59,078 bases of DNA from Chloroflexota bacterium. GTDB taxonomy: Bacteria > Chloroflexota > Anaerolineae > UBA4142. Below the pieces are notes generated by a model. The model had not been told where the DNA came from. It saw only the letters and a list, made by a program, of their open reading frames with translations, and searched no databases. Location of the stretch: NCBI GenBank assembly GCA_023381515.1, contig JAMCQI010000068.1, positions 1 through 59,078 on the forward strand, written 5' to 3'. This document shows, piece after piece, positions 44,136 through 52,781 of this stretch (within the stretch, counting starts at the first letter, position 1; each line of letters opens with the position of its first letter). The position numbers were made by a program, and so were the translations under genes.

Positions 44136-46127
44136 TTATCCTGTCTTTGCTGCAAAGTCCTGATATACATCTCTTTCTAGCCAATTCCATTTTCCATCGA
44201 CGAAGTAGGAACCCAGCGGACAATATATGTACCGTCCATCAGGATACTCTTGGGAGTATTTCGGCCAAGTATAGGGCATGTACTGAACGTAATAGTACTC
44301 TCCCTTGTGATCCCTTACGCGCACATAGATAATGAATTCGGGCGTTGCCTTGATCCACAATGTCAATTCCGACCTTCCATATACCTGCATCTGTCGGCGG
44401 ATAACGAATTCCTCTCCCGCCGGCGTGTTGACCCGCATGGCTTGTTTGCCCCGTTCTGGGCCATCAGTCGTGATTACGTTACCGGGTGCAGTTTGATCTT
44501 GTGGCGTTGTCCATCCATGAGTTAGAGGTGATCCGGCATAGTTGAAGTCATCAACGAGCGCGTCTGCAGGAGAACATACTACTTGAAAGACCGTCTGAGG
44601 CCGGGCATCCACTACACCGTAGGTTTCCAATTCCAGTTCCCCGTAGGGCTTGACGGTTGCCCAAATCGGGCGGCAATCACCAGGCATGAGGATCTGCCAC
44701 TCACTTGACGAAAGATATGCGACGGCGTTCCCTCCCGGTGTCACAAGGGAAGATTCAACTACACCAAGTGGCTGCACATCGCGGGGTGCCCAACCTAAGG
44801 AGAATTCTACAGTTGCCCTGCCTGGCGTCTTGCCTCGGTTGTAGACTTTTGCTGCCAAAGCGCTGCTTAACGGATCATAGAACAAGTCGGTGGGTGACAT
44901 AGAGAACACCGGTAGTTCTATGGGACGTTCGACGGCTAGGCTGACTCTTGCCTCGACTAGGCTGACCAGATAGTCTTTTTCGGTCTCATCCCACTTTAGT
45001 TGGGTAGCCGTGATTCTCACAAAGCGGGCCGTTGTCTCAGGGAAGGGGAAAATCTGAGGGTTCTGTTGAATCGGCGCTTGAACTTGCTGCGCCTCGATGA
45101 CAGATTGCCACGTCTCGCCGTCTGTGCTGACGTCAATTCGGAGGCCGGCAGGAAAAGCCTGTCCACCTTGCCTTGGGAGAAGCCAAACCCGGTTAAGAGA
45201 TGTGGATCTCCCTAAATCTAGGGTAAGTGATTGAGACGCATTCTCGCTAGACTGCGGCGCTGATGACCACCAAGTCTGATCGTCGTTGTCGAAGACTTGC
45301 GCTCCCGGGTATTGCGGAAGAGCGGATGACTGGCTGGTAGAAACGATATTCGACGCTTCGTTTTGCTCTAGAACTCTGTACAGTATGGCGCGGTACGGAC
45401 TTGGCTTGTAATACACTGCTTCCAGATGAGAGGGAGCCCGGAGGGGGTTGGCAAGTGCACTCAGTTTTGGGTCGTCCCACCAATTTGCCAAGGTATCCTC
45501 GTCGTCGATTTGATCATACAGAATGTAAGATAGTTTTGGTAGAACAGATTCATAGTCTCGGCCAGCTAATGACAGGACTGGCACCCCCGACTCGCTCGGT
45601 ATCCAGTACTGCGCTTGGGACCATCCTCGGGTACCAATAGGGCGAACAAGTGCTGGCCGTTCTATCTGACGAACGAATTGGGCTAAACCGTGGTAGAAAT
45701 CATCTTGGTCGCTATGCCATCGATAGCTCTCCTGGATTTGTCGGAGCGTGGCGAAAACGGTGACCACCAGCAAACTCAGCAACAACAGGTTCGCAAGGCT
45801 TGTGCCCACAGGGCTAATAGGTGGCTGACTAGGCCGCAGGAATCTCCCGAGTCTCTCCAGGATCCGCCCGGGAATGACCCTTATCCGTTTTCCCTTCTCA
45901 GCCGTAAACCTCACATCAGGTAACAAGCCGCCGGTGACCACAAAGGTCGCTGTGCCTGCAAAGAATGGCACCAAGAGAAGGTAAAAGCGGGATTCAAAAT
46001 GAACCGGCATCAGCGAGGCCCACCAAATTGCGGCGCTCAATAAGAACCACAGGCGCAAACGATCAATACGCAAAAGGACAAACAACACTCCCAGAGGTAT
46101 GAGCACCCAAAACGATCCAGCCATCAC
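44136..46127 (-). CDS. downstream half of split GT39-like protein, with discoidin-type domain
   Basis: This frame continues, in the same register, the upstream gene after a single TGA (46130-46128). It begins with the last membrane helices of a GT-C transferase ('FWVLIPLGVLFVLLRIDRLRLWFLLSAAIWWASLMPVHFESRFYLLLVPFFAG'), then a periplasmic region with an F5/8 type C-like (discoidin) carbohydrate-binding domain ('ALPQYPGAQVFDNDDQTWWSSAP', 'TLDLGRSTSLNRVWLLPRQGG', 'TARFVRITATQLKWDE') and a C-terminal beta-sandwich. GTG 46127/ATG 46124 directly after the stop could restart translation. Whether two chains or a broken gene result is unclear. Confidence 0.75.
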   Translation of the reverse strand: MMAGSFWVLIPLGVLFVLLRIDRLRLWFLLSAAIWWASLMPVHFESRFYLLLVPFFAGTATFVVTGGLLPDVRFTAEKGKRIRVIPGRILERLGRFLRPSQPPISPVGTSLANLLLLSLLVVTVFATLRQIQESYRWHSDQDDFYHGLAQFVRQIERPALVRPIGTRGWSQAQYWIPSESGVPVLSLAGRDYESVLPKLSYILYDQIDDEDTLANWWDDPKLSALANPLRAPSHLEAVYYKPSPYRAILYRVLEQNEASNIVSTSQSSALPQYPGAQVFDNDDQTWWSSAPQSSENASQSLTLDLGRSTSLNRVWLLPRQGGQAFPAGLRIDVSTDGETWQSVIEAQQVQAPIQQNPQIFPFPETTARFVRITATQLKWDETEKDYLVSLVEARVSLAVERPIELPVFSMSPTDLFYDPLSSALAAKVYNRGKTPGRATVEFSLGWAPRDVQPLGVVESSLVTPGGNAVAYLSSSEWQILMPGDCRPIWATVKPYGELELETYGVVDARPQTVFQVVCSPADALVDDFNYAGSPLTHGWTTPQDQTAPGNVITTDGPERGKQAMRVNTPAGEEFVIRRQMQVYGRSELTLWIKATPEFIIYVRVRDHKGEYYYVQYMPYTWPKYSQEYPDGRYIYCPLGSYFVDGKWNWLERDVYQDFAAKTG

Positions 46128-47102
46128 TCAGCCCTTTGGAGATGGGTAGCCGTTCAGCCCTTGGATGACCGAAGGGAAGCTGCCAAAGAATTTCCCAATA
46201 AACTCAAGCCCAAAGCTCAACGGTTCCTGCTGAACGACCTGAAGCATGGAGCCTAACCCTATTGTCGAAGACGGGAAAAGTTCCAGATCAAGAACAGAAG
46301 GATTCAGGTTTTCATTGTACAAAGGATTTCCGTGAAGTAGGTAATTCGTATACAACCAGGGACCACTTGTGACCAAGAATGCCAGCATGTACAATCCAAC
46401 GCGCTGAATCCTAGACCGTAGGCCAAACTCACGTCTTGGTACAAGTCCCATGCCAACCAGTATGAGCAGCGGCAAGAACAAACCAGTCCATCGGGTGGCG
46501 AGTGCCAGGCCGCCCAGGAGCCCTGACAGGATGGCATCGGATCCAGTTGGGCCGTCGCGGCGCGCAACGAAGTATAGAGATGCCATCGCCAGCGCTGCAA
46601 ACGGCAAGTCCGTCCCCTCCATGCAAGAAACGAAAGCAAACGAATTGAGTGCCATGGTCAGTAGCATCGCAGCTAAAGCCGTCCGGGGTTCGAAGACCCT
46701 TCTTAGAACCAAATAAGCAAACAGCAGAAATAGTACTGAGAAAGTCACCGCGATCACCTTGCTCGCTGTGAACAAATCGAATTGAAGCAGGTTTGCGATT
46801 ACTGCGAGCATCAACGGATAACCCGGGCCGCGATTAACATCTGCCGCGAATGCGTGATACCCTTGTCCCTCCAGCAATTTCTGCGCCGCCGGGAAGTACT
46901 GAAGGATCGCGTCAGTCCCCACCACACTGAGGTGAAATCCCTGAACGTAGGAAAGGGAAAAGACCCAAGTGACCAGCCCCAACCCGGCAGCGACGTCCCA
47001 CGATATCAATGCTCTGACTGTTATGTGCCACGCCGCGTTCATACGTTTTGCCATGGACGACACCGAGGTCGGTAGGGCTTCCGCGGACTCACCCGCCTGC
47101 AT
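46128..47102 (-). CDS. upstream half of split GT39-like membrane glycosyltransferase
   Basis: ATG 47102 has AGGAGG upstream. The 324 residues are the N-terminal part of a GT-C (PMT/ArnT-like, GT39) enzyme: a first helix, then the periplasmic catalytic Asp in 'FHLSVVGTDAILQYFPAAQKLLEGQGYHAFAADVNRGPGYPLML', and eight or so membrane helices. The last helices normally needed by the family are encoded after the in-frame TGA at 46130-46128. GT-C enzymes use polyprenyl-phosphate sugars outside the membrane. Alternatives: natural two-gene split with stop/start coupling, a nonsense mutation (TGG to TGA), or a sequence error. Confidence 0.78.
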   Translation of the reverse strand: MQAGESAEALPTSVSSMAKRMNAAWHITVRALISWDVAAGLGLVTWVFSLSYVQGFHLSVVGTDAILQYFPAAQKLLEGQGYHAFAADVNRGPGYPLMLAVIANLLQFDLFTASKVIAVTFSVLFLLFAYLVLRRVFEPRTALAAMLLTMALNSFAFVSCMEGTDLPFAALAMASLYFVARRDGPTGSDAILSGLLGGLALATRWTGLFLPLLILVGMGLVPRREFGLRSRIQRVGLYMLAFLVTSGPWLYTNYLLHGNPLYNENLNPSVLDLELFPSSTIGLGSMLQVVQQEPLSFGLEFIGKFFGSFPSVIQGLNGYPSPKG

Positions 47103-47134
47103 CAAGATCCTCCTTCTCCTGCCACTGACGCAGA

Positions 47135-48250
47135 TCAGAATGGGTTGCCGCCACTATAGAATTTCTTGATCGCGTCCGTCACGTACTCGATCTCCGGATC
47201 AGTCAATTCCGCGTACATTGGAAGCGACAAGATTTCTTCCGTCGCGCGCTCGGTCACCGGCAAATCGCCGGCGGGAAGGCCGATCCTGCGCATTGACTTT
47301 TGCAGATGCACCGGGACGGGATAGTGAATGCCGGTGCCGATGCCCTGACGCTTGAGCCATTCTTGCAGTTGGTCGCGCCGGGGTGCGCGGATGACATACA
47401 AATGAAAAACATGTCTACTGCCCGAGCATTCGGCTGGCGGGATGACCGGCGTGCCCGCTAGCTGTCTAGTGTAGCGCCGCGCATGCTCACGGCGTTGCTC
47501 GTTCCAGACCGCGAGATGTGGCAATTTCGCACGCAAAACGACCGCCTGGATCTCATCCAAACGCCCGTTCCAACCTAGCATGTCGTGATAGTAGCGCCGC
47601 TCAGACCCGTGATCACGAATCATTCGCATCCGGCGCGCGAGAGCGTCGTCGTTCGTCGTGATGAATCCACCCTCTCCGTATGCGCCGAGGTTCTTTGAGT
47701 AGTAGAAACTGAACGCGGCGGCATCGCCCAAGCTGCCGGCTTTCCGCCCCTTGTATTCCGCGCCATGCGCCTGACAGGCATCTTCAACCACCTTCAAACC
47801 GTGCCGAGCCGCAACCTCTCCGAGTGGGTCCATATCGACCGTCTGACCGTAGAGATGCACCGGCGCGATGGCCTTGGTGCGCGAGGTGATCTTGGATTCC
47901 ACCTGGGCAGCGTCCATCAAGCACGTTCCCGGATCGATGTCGACGAACACCGGCCGCGCCCCGGTCAGGAGGATCGCCTCTACCGTCGCGATGAACGTGT
48001 GCGATACGGTAATCACCTCGTCGCCCGGTCCGATTCCCAGGGCACGAAATATGATGTGGAGAGCGGCAGTGCCGTCGCTCACGCCAATCCCGAATTGCGC
48101 GCCGCTGAACTCGGCAAACTCCCTTTCCAGTTCCTGGACATTCTCGCCGAGGAACAACTGCATTTTGTCGAATACCTGCTCAAAGCCGGCAAGGATCTCA
48201 TTTCTGAGCGGAGCATATTGTTTACGTAGATCCACCAGAGGAATGTTCAT
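47135..48250 (-). CDS. DegT/DnrJ/EryC1 aminotransferase (WbpE-like)
   Basis: 371 residues: 'IPLVDLRKQYAPLRNEILAGFEQVFDKMQLFLGENVQELEREFAEFSGAQFGIGVSDGTAALHI' at the start, 'EVITVSHTFIATVEAILLTGARPVFVDIDPGT', 'LKVVEDACQAHGAEYKGRKAGSLGDAAAFSFYYSKNLGAYGEGG', with PLP Lys in YYSKN. It sits directly after an N-acetyltransferase and an oxidoreductase, the order seen in UDP-2,3-diacetamido-2,3-dideoxyglucuronate synthesis (WbpB, WbpD, WbpE), where WbpE makes the 3-amino group. A WbpA-type UDP-GlcNAc dehydrogenase is not visible in the window. Confidence 0.9.
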   Translation of the reverse strand: MNIPLVDLRKQYAPLRNEILAGFEQVFDKMQLFLGENVQELEREFAEFSGAQFGIGVSDGTAALHIIFRALGIGPGDEVITVSHTFIATVEAILLTGARPVFVDIDPGTCLMDAAQVESKITSRTKAIAPVHLYGQTVDMDPLGEVAARHGLKVVEDACQAHGAEYKGRKAGSLGDAAAFSFYYSKNLGAYGEGGFITTNDDALARRMRMIRDHGSERRYYHDMLGWNGRLDEIQAVVLRAKLPHLAVWNEQRREHARRYTRQLAGTPVIPPAECSGSRHVFHLYVIRAPRRDQLQEWLKRQGIGTGIHYPVPVHLQKSMRRIGLPAGDLPVTERATEEILSLPMYAELTDPEIEYVTDAIKKFYSGGNPF

Positions 48251-48267
48251 GCACCGGTCTCCGCCTT

Positions 48268-48750
48268 TCAGTCGGTCTTGCGAAGTACACGAGCTGGATT
48301 TCCCGCCGCGATCGCCCGGGGAGGTACGTCACGCGTGACCACACTGCCGGCGCCAATGATCGCGTCTTCTCCAATCGTCACGCCGCATAGGATGGTCGCG
48401 TTGCTGCCGATGGAGGCTCCTCGCTTTACCAATGTGGGAATACAACGCCAATCCGCGTTCGTCTGCGGCTCGCCGGCGTAATTGGTGGAGCGCGGATATC
48501 GATCGTTGATGAACACCACGCCGTGACCGATAAAAACCCCGTCCTCGACTGTTACTCCCTCGCAAATGAATGAGTGACTCGATACCTTGACCTGGCGCCC
48601 AATTTTCGCTCCCCTTTGGATCTCGACGAACGTTCCGATCTTGCTCTGGTCGCCGATCTCACAGCCATACAGGTTCACGAAAGCATAGATCTTTACATCT
48701 TGGCCCAACCTCACGTCGGGTGCGATACGCGCAAAAGCCCCTGCTTTCAC
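48268..48750 (-). CDS. hexapeptide N-acetyltransferase (WbpD/WlbB-like)
   Basis: GTG 48750 has GGGAGG six bases upstream. The 160 residues are a left-handed beta-helix: 'DVRLGQDVKIYAFVNLYGCEIGDQSKIGTFVEIQRGAKIGRQVKV', 'SHSFICEGVTVEDGVFIGHGVVFINDRYPRS', and the closing 'GASIGSNATILCGVTIGEDAIIGAGSVVTRDVPPRAIAAGNPAR'. The 'FINDRYPR' loop is typical of WbpD/WlbB enzymes that acetylate the 3-amino group of UDP-GlcNAc3NA. Its first 92 bases lie inside the oxidoreductase frame. Confidence 0.9.
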   Translation of the reverse strand: MKAGAFARIAPDVRLGQDVKIYAFVNLYGCEIGDQSKIGTFVEIQRGAKIGRQVKVSSHSFICEGVTVEDGVFIGHGVVFINDRYPRSTNYAGEPQTNADWRCIPTLVKRGASIGSNATILCGVTIGEDAIIGAGSVVTRDVPPRAIAAGNPARVLRKTD

Positions 48751-49762
48751 CGATGACCTCCCGGCTGCCTCCGTTGAGAAGCGAGTGTTGGGCGCTTTCC
48801 AGTATTCTCACGACCTGGAGACCCATTCTTCCGTTACTGAGCGGTTCTTTGCCCTGCGCGATGCAGTCCAAGAAATCCTGGCACTGGACCTTGAGCGGCT
48901 CGACCCATTCGACCGGATAAGCAACGGCATCCCCCGTCCGGTATGAGAGGTGAAACTCATTTTCCGTGTCAGAGTAGGGAGGCAGCACCTCAACTCCCTT
49001 GTCGTAGATCATGATCTTGTTCACCGGTTCGATGTCGTCGTAGACCAACATCTTCTCACTGCCGACCACCGTGTACCTTCGTATTTTGCACGGGTCTAGC
49101 CAGCTTACCTGGATATCGGCCATCACGTCGTTCGGGAAAAAGAAACTGAGATAGGCCACGTCGTGAAGCCCCTTCCTCTGCTGCACGCACACCCCTCCGC
49201 GTGCGCTTGCGGACAGCGGCGACATGCCCAGGACAAACAGCAGAATCGAGACATCGTGAGGAGCCAGGTCCCATGCCACGTTGATGTCCGGCTGGAAAAG
49301 GCCCAAATTCACGCGCATGCCGTTGACGTAGTAGATCCGACCCAACGTGCCGCTGGCGATGATGGCCTTCATCGCGACAACCGCGGGGTTGTAGAGAAAG
49401 GTGTGACCGACCATGACGATGCGGCTCTGGAGTCTGCCCTCTACGACGATCTCGCCGGCTTGCTCCACACAGGCCGCCAGAGGCTTTTCCACCAGGATGT
49501 GTTTTCCGGCTCGCAGTGCGTCGATGGCAAGTCGATAGTGCGTCCGGACGGGCGTCGCTATCGCCACAGCGTCGACGTCGGAAGCGAGCAGCTCGCGATA
49601 GTCCCGCGTGGCACGCACGTCCGGATAAAGGCACACGATGCGATCTAACCGCGACTGGTCGAGGTCGCAGACCCACGCGAGCTTCGCATCGGCGAGCGTG
49701 TTCAAGTTCCGTGCGAGCTTCGGACCCCAGTAACCCAGACCGATCACTCCGGCTCTAATCAT
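48659..49762 (-). CDS. Gfo/Idh/MocA-family oxidoreductase (WbpB-like)
   Basis: ATG 49762 has GGAAGG upstream; the frame extends further without homology. The 367 residues have an N-terminal Rossmann domain ('RAGVIGLGYWGPKLARNLNTL', 'DVDAVAIATPVRTHYRLAIDALRAGKHILVEKPLA' with the E-K-P motif) and an alpha/beta substrate domain ('GHTFLYNPAVVAMKAII', 'WDLAPHDVSILLFV' with the catalytic-type Asp-x2-x-His). It likely oxidises UDP-GlcNAcA at C3. After 'LNGGSREV' about 30 residues are read from bases that also encode the acetyltransferase; relatives usually stop near there, so a stop may have been lost. Confidence 0.87.
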   Translation of the reverse strand: MIRAGVIGLGYWGPKLARNLNTLADAKLAWVCDLDQSRLDRIVCLYPDVRATRDYRELLASDVDAVAIATPVRTHYRLAIDALRAGKHILVEKPLAACVEQAGEIVVEGRLQSRIVMVGHTFLYNPAVVAMKAIIASGTLGRIYYVNGMRVNLGLFQPDINVAWDLAPHDVSILLFVLGMSPLSASARGGVCVQQRKGLHDVAYLSFFFPNDVMADIQVSWLDPCKIRRYTVVGSEKMLVYDDIEPVNKIMIYDKGVEVLPPYSDTENEFHLSYRTGDAVAYPVEWVEPLKVQCQDFLDCIAQGKEPLSNGRMGLQVVRILESAQHSLLNGGSREVIGESRGFCAYRTRREVGPRCKDLCFREPVWL

Positions 49763-49820
49763 GGCACTCGACCCTTCCGGATAGTGGTTGAGACCTCCTG
49801 AGCCGCTGAACGCCTCTTTT

Positions 49821-50621
49821 TTAGGCTGCGCCCTTGCCCGAGACAACCGCCCACGGCGTCAGGAGCAAAATCTGAAGGTCAAGGCTGAGCGACATGTGGT
49901 CTATGTAGTACAGGTCCATACTGACCATTTTGTCGAATGGAACGCGGCTCCGCCCCCGTATCTGCCACAAGCCCGTGATACCGGGAAGCACGGCCAGACG
50001 CTCCTTGTGCCACTCCTGATAGTGCTGGACTTCGTAGGGGAGTGGCGGACGTGGTCCCACCAGGCTCATCTCGCCCTTCAACACGTTGAACAATTGGGGT
50101 AGTTCGTCCAGACTCGTCCGGCGCAGGAGACATCCAACGCGTGTGACGCGTGGATCGCGGTCCATCTTGTATGCCAGAGAGTCCACGTGCTTTCCGCCGC
50201 AGTCTCCCGGAATCTGGTTTTTGACAAAGCGTTGGGCGAATTGGCGGTGGATTTCGGGATCGCAGTCCACATGCATCGTCCGAAACTTGTAGAAAGTGAA
50301 TGGTTTCCCGAATGGTTCGTTTTCTTGCCGACGATCTTTCCTGGATCGCCTTTCAGCCGGGCCTGCCAACCGCCAATAGCCCTGGTTTCGCCGTTCCCTT
50401 CTGCGGCGATTCGCGCCAGTCCTCGTCTGCCTGAAAATCACCGGCCCCCGCGAATCCAGCCGGATACAGAGGGCAATCAAGACGAAAAGAGGCAGCAGAA
50501 CGATCAGAATGAGGATCGCCAAAATGACGTCGACAAAACGCTTTGCCCGGAGATAGATGCGCTTGCCGGAGGCGGGTGCCGTCCTCAAGTACTCACCCGC
50601 ACTTGGTTGTTCGAGTAGCAT
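49821..50621 (-). CDS. initiating bacterial sugar transferase
   Basis: ATG 50621 has GAGGGGGC upstream. The 266 residues have one membrane helix ('FVDVILAILILIVLLPLFVLIALCI'), then 'FYKFRTM', 'KMDRDPRVTRVGCLLRRTSLDELPQLFNVLKGEMSLVGPRPPLPYEV' and 'LPGITGLWQIRGRSR', the catalytic signature of PglC/WbaP-type phosphoglycosyl transferases. It moves a sugar-1-phosphate to undecaprenyl phosphate and starts the repeat unit. Between 'RQTRTG' and 'KPFTFYKF' is an unusual strongly basic insert of about 38 residues. Confidence 0.93.
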   Translation of the reverse strand: MLLEQPSAGEYLRTAPASGKRIYLRAKRFVDVILAILILIVLLPLFVLIALCIRLDSRGPVIFRQTRTGANRRRRERRNQGYWRLAGPAERRSRKDRRQENEPFGKPFTFYKFRTMHVDCDPEIHRQFAQRFVKNQIPGDCGGKHVDSLAYKMDRDPRVTRVGCLLRRTSLDELPQLFNVLKGEMSLVGPRPPLPYEVQHYQEWHKERLAVLPGITGLWQIRGRSRVPFDKMVSMDLYYIDHMSLSLDLQILLLTPWAVVSGKGAA

Positions 50622-50788
50622 AGGCTTGCCCCCTCTGTGCCGCACTTGCGCGCGATTAGCCTTGCTCTATCAAGCACGCTTTACGTTCGCGTAGCCGACC
50701 TCTGGCATGGGAGCGAACCGCTCTGCCAGCACTCATACTTCGGGCTACGCGATTTCCCATGCGGCCCTTCACAGAGCAAGGAAGAACG

Positions 50789-51613
50789 CTACATGCTCTG
50801 CTCGCTCAATGTGTCCTTATCGAATTGACTTGTGCGGGACGTTGAGGCACCCGAGTTGTCCATCAGGAAGGCCAAACCGAAGCCTCCCACCAATCCGACC
50901 AGGAGTCCCAACGCGATGTTCAGTTCCTTGCGCGGTGAGGACGGCGACGCCGGAACAATGGCCGGCTCGACGACAGAAAGCGAGTTGGCGCGCAGAGTCT
51001 CCCTGGCGCGCTCTCGTAGGAGCGTTGCGAAAGTCTCTTCCTTTAATCGAAGCGTTTCATCTGCCGCCGCGACGCGAACCGGGTCACTGGGGCTTTGGGC
51101 CATCAAGCTGTCATACTGCTTTCGCGCCAGGCCTATCTCGTTTTCGTATTGGGCCAGCTGCTCGCCGAGAATCTGTTGACCGGCTGGACTGCCCCCAGAA
51201 GGACCGGTGGTGTAGGCGATGAAGACTTCGGCCAAGGCATTGGCGGCTTTCTCGGTGAGAACCGGATCTTGATCCTCTACGCTAATCCGGATCAATTCGG
51301 TGTTTGCGACCACCTCCGCGCTGGTATGGGGGATTGTGTCGAACCCAAGTTTCTGTCTTACTTGTTCCAGCATCGGAGCGCTGGTGATGATCTTGGCGTA
51401 CGTGTTCATCAAGCGATCCCCGTAGTTGATGTCGTAGGTCACGTAGTCGATTGATCCCTCCGAGGCAGTCTTCACGCGCACCGTGGCTGTAGCCTGATAC
51501 GAAGGCGTCACCAAGAGCGTGCTGGCGACGACGACGATCAGCGTTACCACAGTCGTGGCGACGATGATCCATTTGCGTCGCCATACGACCCCGAGATAGT
51601 CTCTGAGTTCCAT
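50789..51613 (-). CDS. Wzz-type polysaccharide chain-length protein
   Basis: GGAGGGACAC lies just before ATG 51613. The 274 residues start 'MELRDYLGVVWRRKWIIVATTVVTLIVVVASTLLVTPSYQATATV', one membrane helix plus the Wzz domain, continue with a coiled-coil region rich in Glu/Lys/Gln and 'SPSSPRKELNIALGLLVGLVGGFGLAFLMD', the proline-rich motif and second helix. A tyrosine-kinase domain is absent, so it is a stand-alone Wzz without a BY-kinase. It sits first in the locus and regulates polymer length. No Wza outer-membrane channel is visible. Confidence 0.9.
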   Translation of the reverse strand: MELRDYLGVVWRRKWIIVATTVVTLIVVVASTLLVTPSYQATATVRVKTASEGSIDYVTYDINYGDRLMNTYAKIITSAPMLEQVRQKLGFDTIPHTSAEVVANTELIRISVEDQDPVLTEKAANALAEVFIAYTTGPSGGSPAGQQILGEQLAQYENEIGLARKQYDSLMAQSPSDPVRVAAADETLRLKEETFATLLRERARETLRANSLSVVEPAIVPASPSSPRKELNIALGLLVGLVGGFGLAFLMDNSGASTSRTSQFDKDTLSEQSM

Positions 51614-51880
51614 GTGTCCCTCCCGATGGCTGCCCAGTAGGCGTCATCCTGATTGAGACGCCCTCTCTTGTACCTATTCGCATCACAGCAGAGATCGAAT
51701 TTCAGTCCGTCTGGGTTATTGCAGGCGATGTCTTCGTTCTCGTGAGCTCGACGAGCGGGGTTCGTATGTTCCCGCAATGGAGCGATGCGCTGAGACTCAC
51801 ATGGACCGCTCCTGGCTTAACCCGCGTGTAGACTCCGGGCATCCGCACGCAACTTTTGGCGGAAGTACGAATCGATGAGC

Positions 51881-52117
51881 CTAGTCTCCCGGTAATTCTG
51901 GCTTGCCGCGGGAACTCACAGCATTATCCACCTGTTCGCTCTTGACGATCCGGACTAAGCGAACGCGCCCGCGCTCCACAACGAGGTGGATTTCTCCATA
52001 AGGCTTTACCTCCTTGAGCGCGTGTTCAATTATGAAGATCAGATTGGGCCGCAACAACTTGTGAGGGCCAAGTGTGTCTTGCCCGACCTTGTTCCGCGGC
52101 GGCCTATCTTCATACAT
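51881..52117 (-). CDS. DUF2292/YezD-like small protein
   Basis: 78 residues. The central 'IEHALKEVKPYGEIHLVVERGRVRLVRIVKSEQVD' matches the YezD/DUF2292 pattern of a short helix then two beta strands ('..L..I.YG.V.I.IQ.GKVVQIE..EK..'). N- and C-terminal arms are longer than usual. Function of the family is unknown; members often lie near metabolic or sulfur genes. It is on the same strand as, and 267 bp upstream of, the chain-length gene. The start is uncertain. Confidence 0.6.
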   Translation of the reverse strand: MYEDRPPRNKVGQDTLGPHKLLRPNLIFIIEHALKEVKPYGEIHLVVERGRVRLVRIVKSEQVDNAVSSRGKPELPGD

Positions 52118-52241
52118 GAATCGTCTCTATGGTCCGGCGGCAATTGCGCCCGATCGGCGAGAGATCGCCATAAGCCGGACGAGTTGCGTTGTCCCCGCTG
52201 ACCAGAGACGGAGTAGTGAGGGGGGCCTGGCCATGAATCGG

Positions 52242-52745
52242 TCAAGCCGGGGCGCTGGCACGCCTTCCAGGTCTCCCTGCCGTTCTCGCTTTTTCAAACG
52301 GGGCTCTGCGCCTCTTGAGCAGTCTCTGAAGTACCTTGCGCCGTTTTAGTAGATGTGAGCGATCGACCCGGAGCTCAGCCGCGAGGCGGCGGGATGACAT
52401 TCCGATCGAGATTCCCTGAAGGAGGAGCACCATCGTCTTGCAGGAATAGCGCGTTCCGTTGAGCGATGTTTTCGTGAAGAGGTTGAAAACCGCGCCGCAT
52501 TTCCTGCAGCGGTAGTCCACGATCGGAGCTCGATGCCGATCGTGCGGCGCCTGTTCGCTCGGGAGCCGATGTCCTCTCGGACATCGCAAGCCATTTGGGT
52601 GCAGAAGCAGGAGGAGGTACTCGTAGAAGGCTTGCGCATTGACGACTTTGGGGCATGATTTGGTTTTCCTGCCGCTCGGTCGCCGTTTCGAAACCGGCGT
52701 CCTCAACCTGGTCGAATGCTCTTTCACCTTCAAGGCCACCACCAA
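52242..52745 (-). pseudogene. IS1595-type transposase, N-terminal remnant
   Basis: The 167-residue frame contains the zinc-ribbon ('GLRCPRGHRLP...', 'VDYRCRKCGAVFNLFTKT') and helix-turn-helix part ('TRYSCKTMVLLLQGISIGMSSRRLAAELRVDRSHLLKRRKVLQRLL') of IS1595-family transposases, then ends in a low-complexity basic tail. The DDE/DDN catalytic core is missing, so it cannot transpose. Start unclear (TTG at 52745). Confidence 0.72.
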
Positions 52746-52748
52746 CTC

Positions 52749-52776
52749 TTGACAAACACGCGAACGCGGCTATAAT
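52749..52776 (+). promoter_or_regulatory. consensus sigma70 promoter for structured RNA
   Basis: TTGACA (52749-52754), 16-bp spacer and TATAAT (52771-52776): both hexamers are perfect. Transcription should begin near 52782-52784, exactly where the first helix of the candidate RNA starts. It is divergent from the IS1595 remnant. Confidence 0.85.
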
Positions 52777-52781
52777 GAAGT

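Noticed and set aside
46128..46130. Genome-wide recoding of UGA as tryptophan
   Set aside because: Many genes in the window end in TGA, several as ATGA/GTGA overlaps with the next start, and tryptophan is encoded by TGG throughout.
18347..51613. Exosortase/PEP-CTERM exopolysaccharide locus
   Set aside because: FemAB, deacetylase and ATP-grasp genes recall such loci, but there is no exosortase and the exported proteins lack the PEP motif plus membrane helix.
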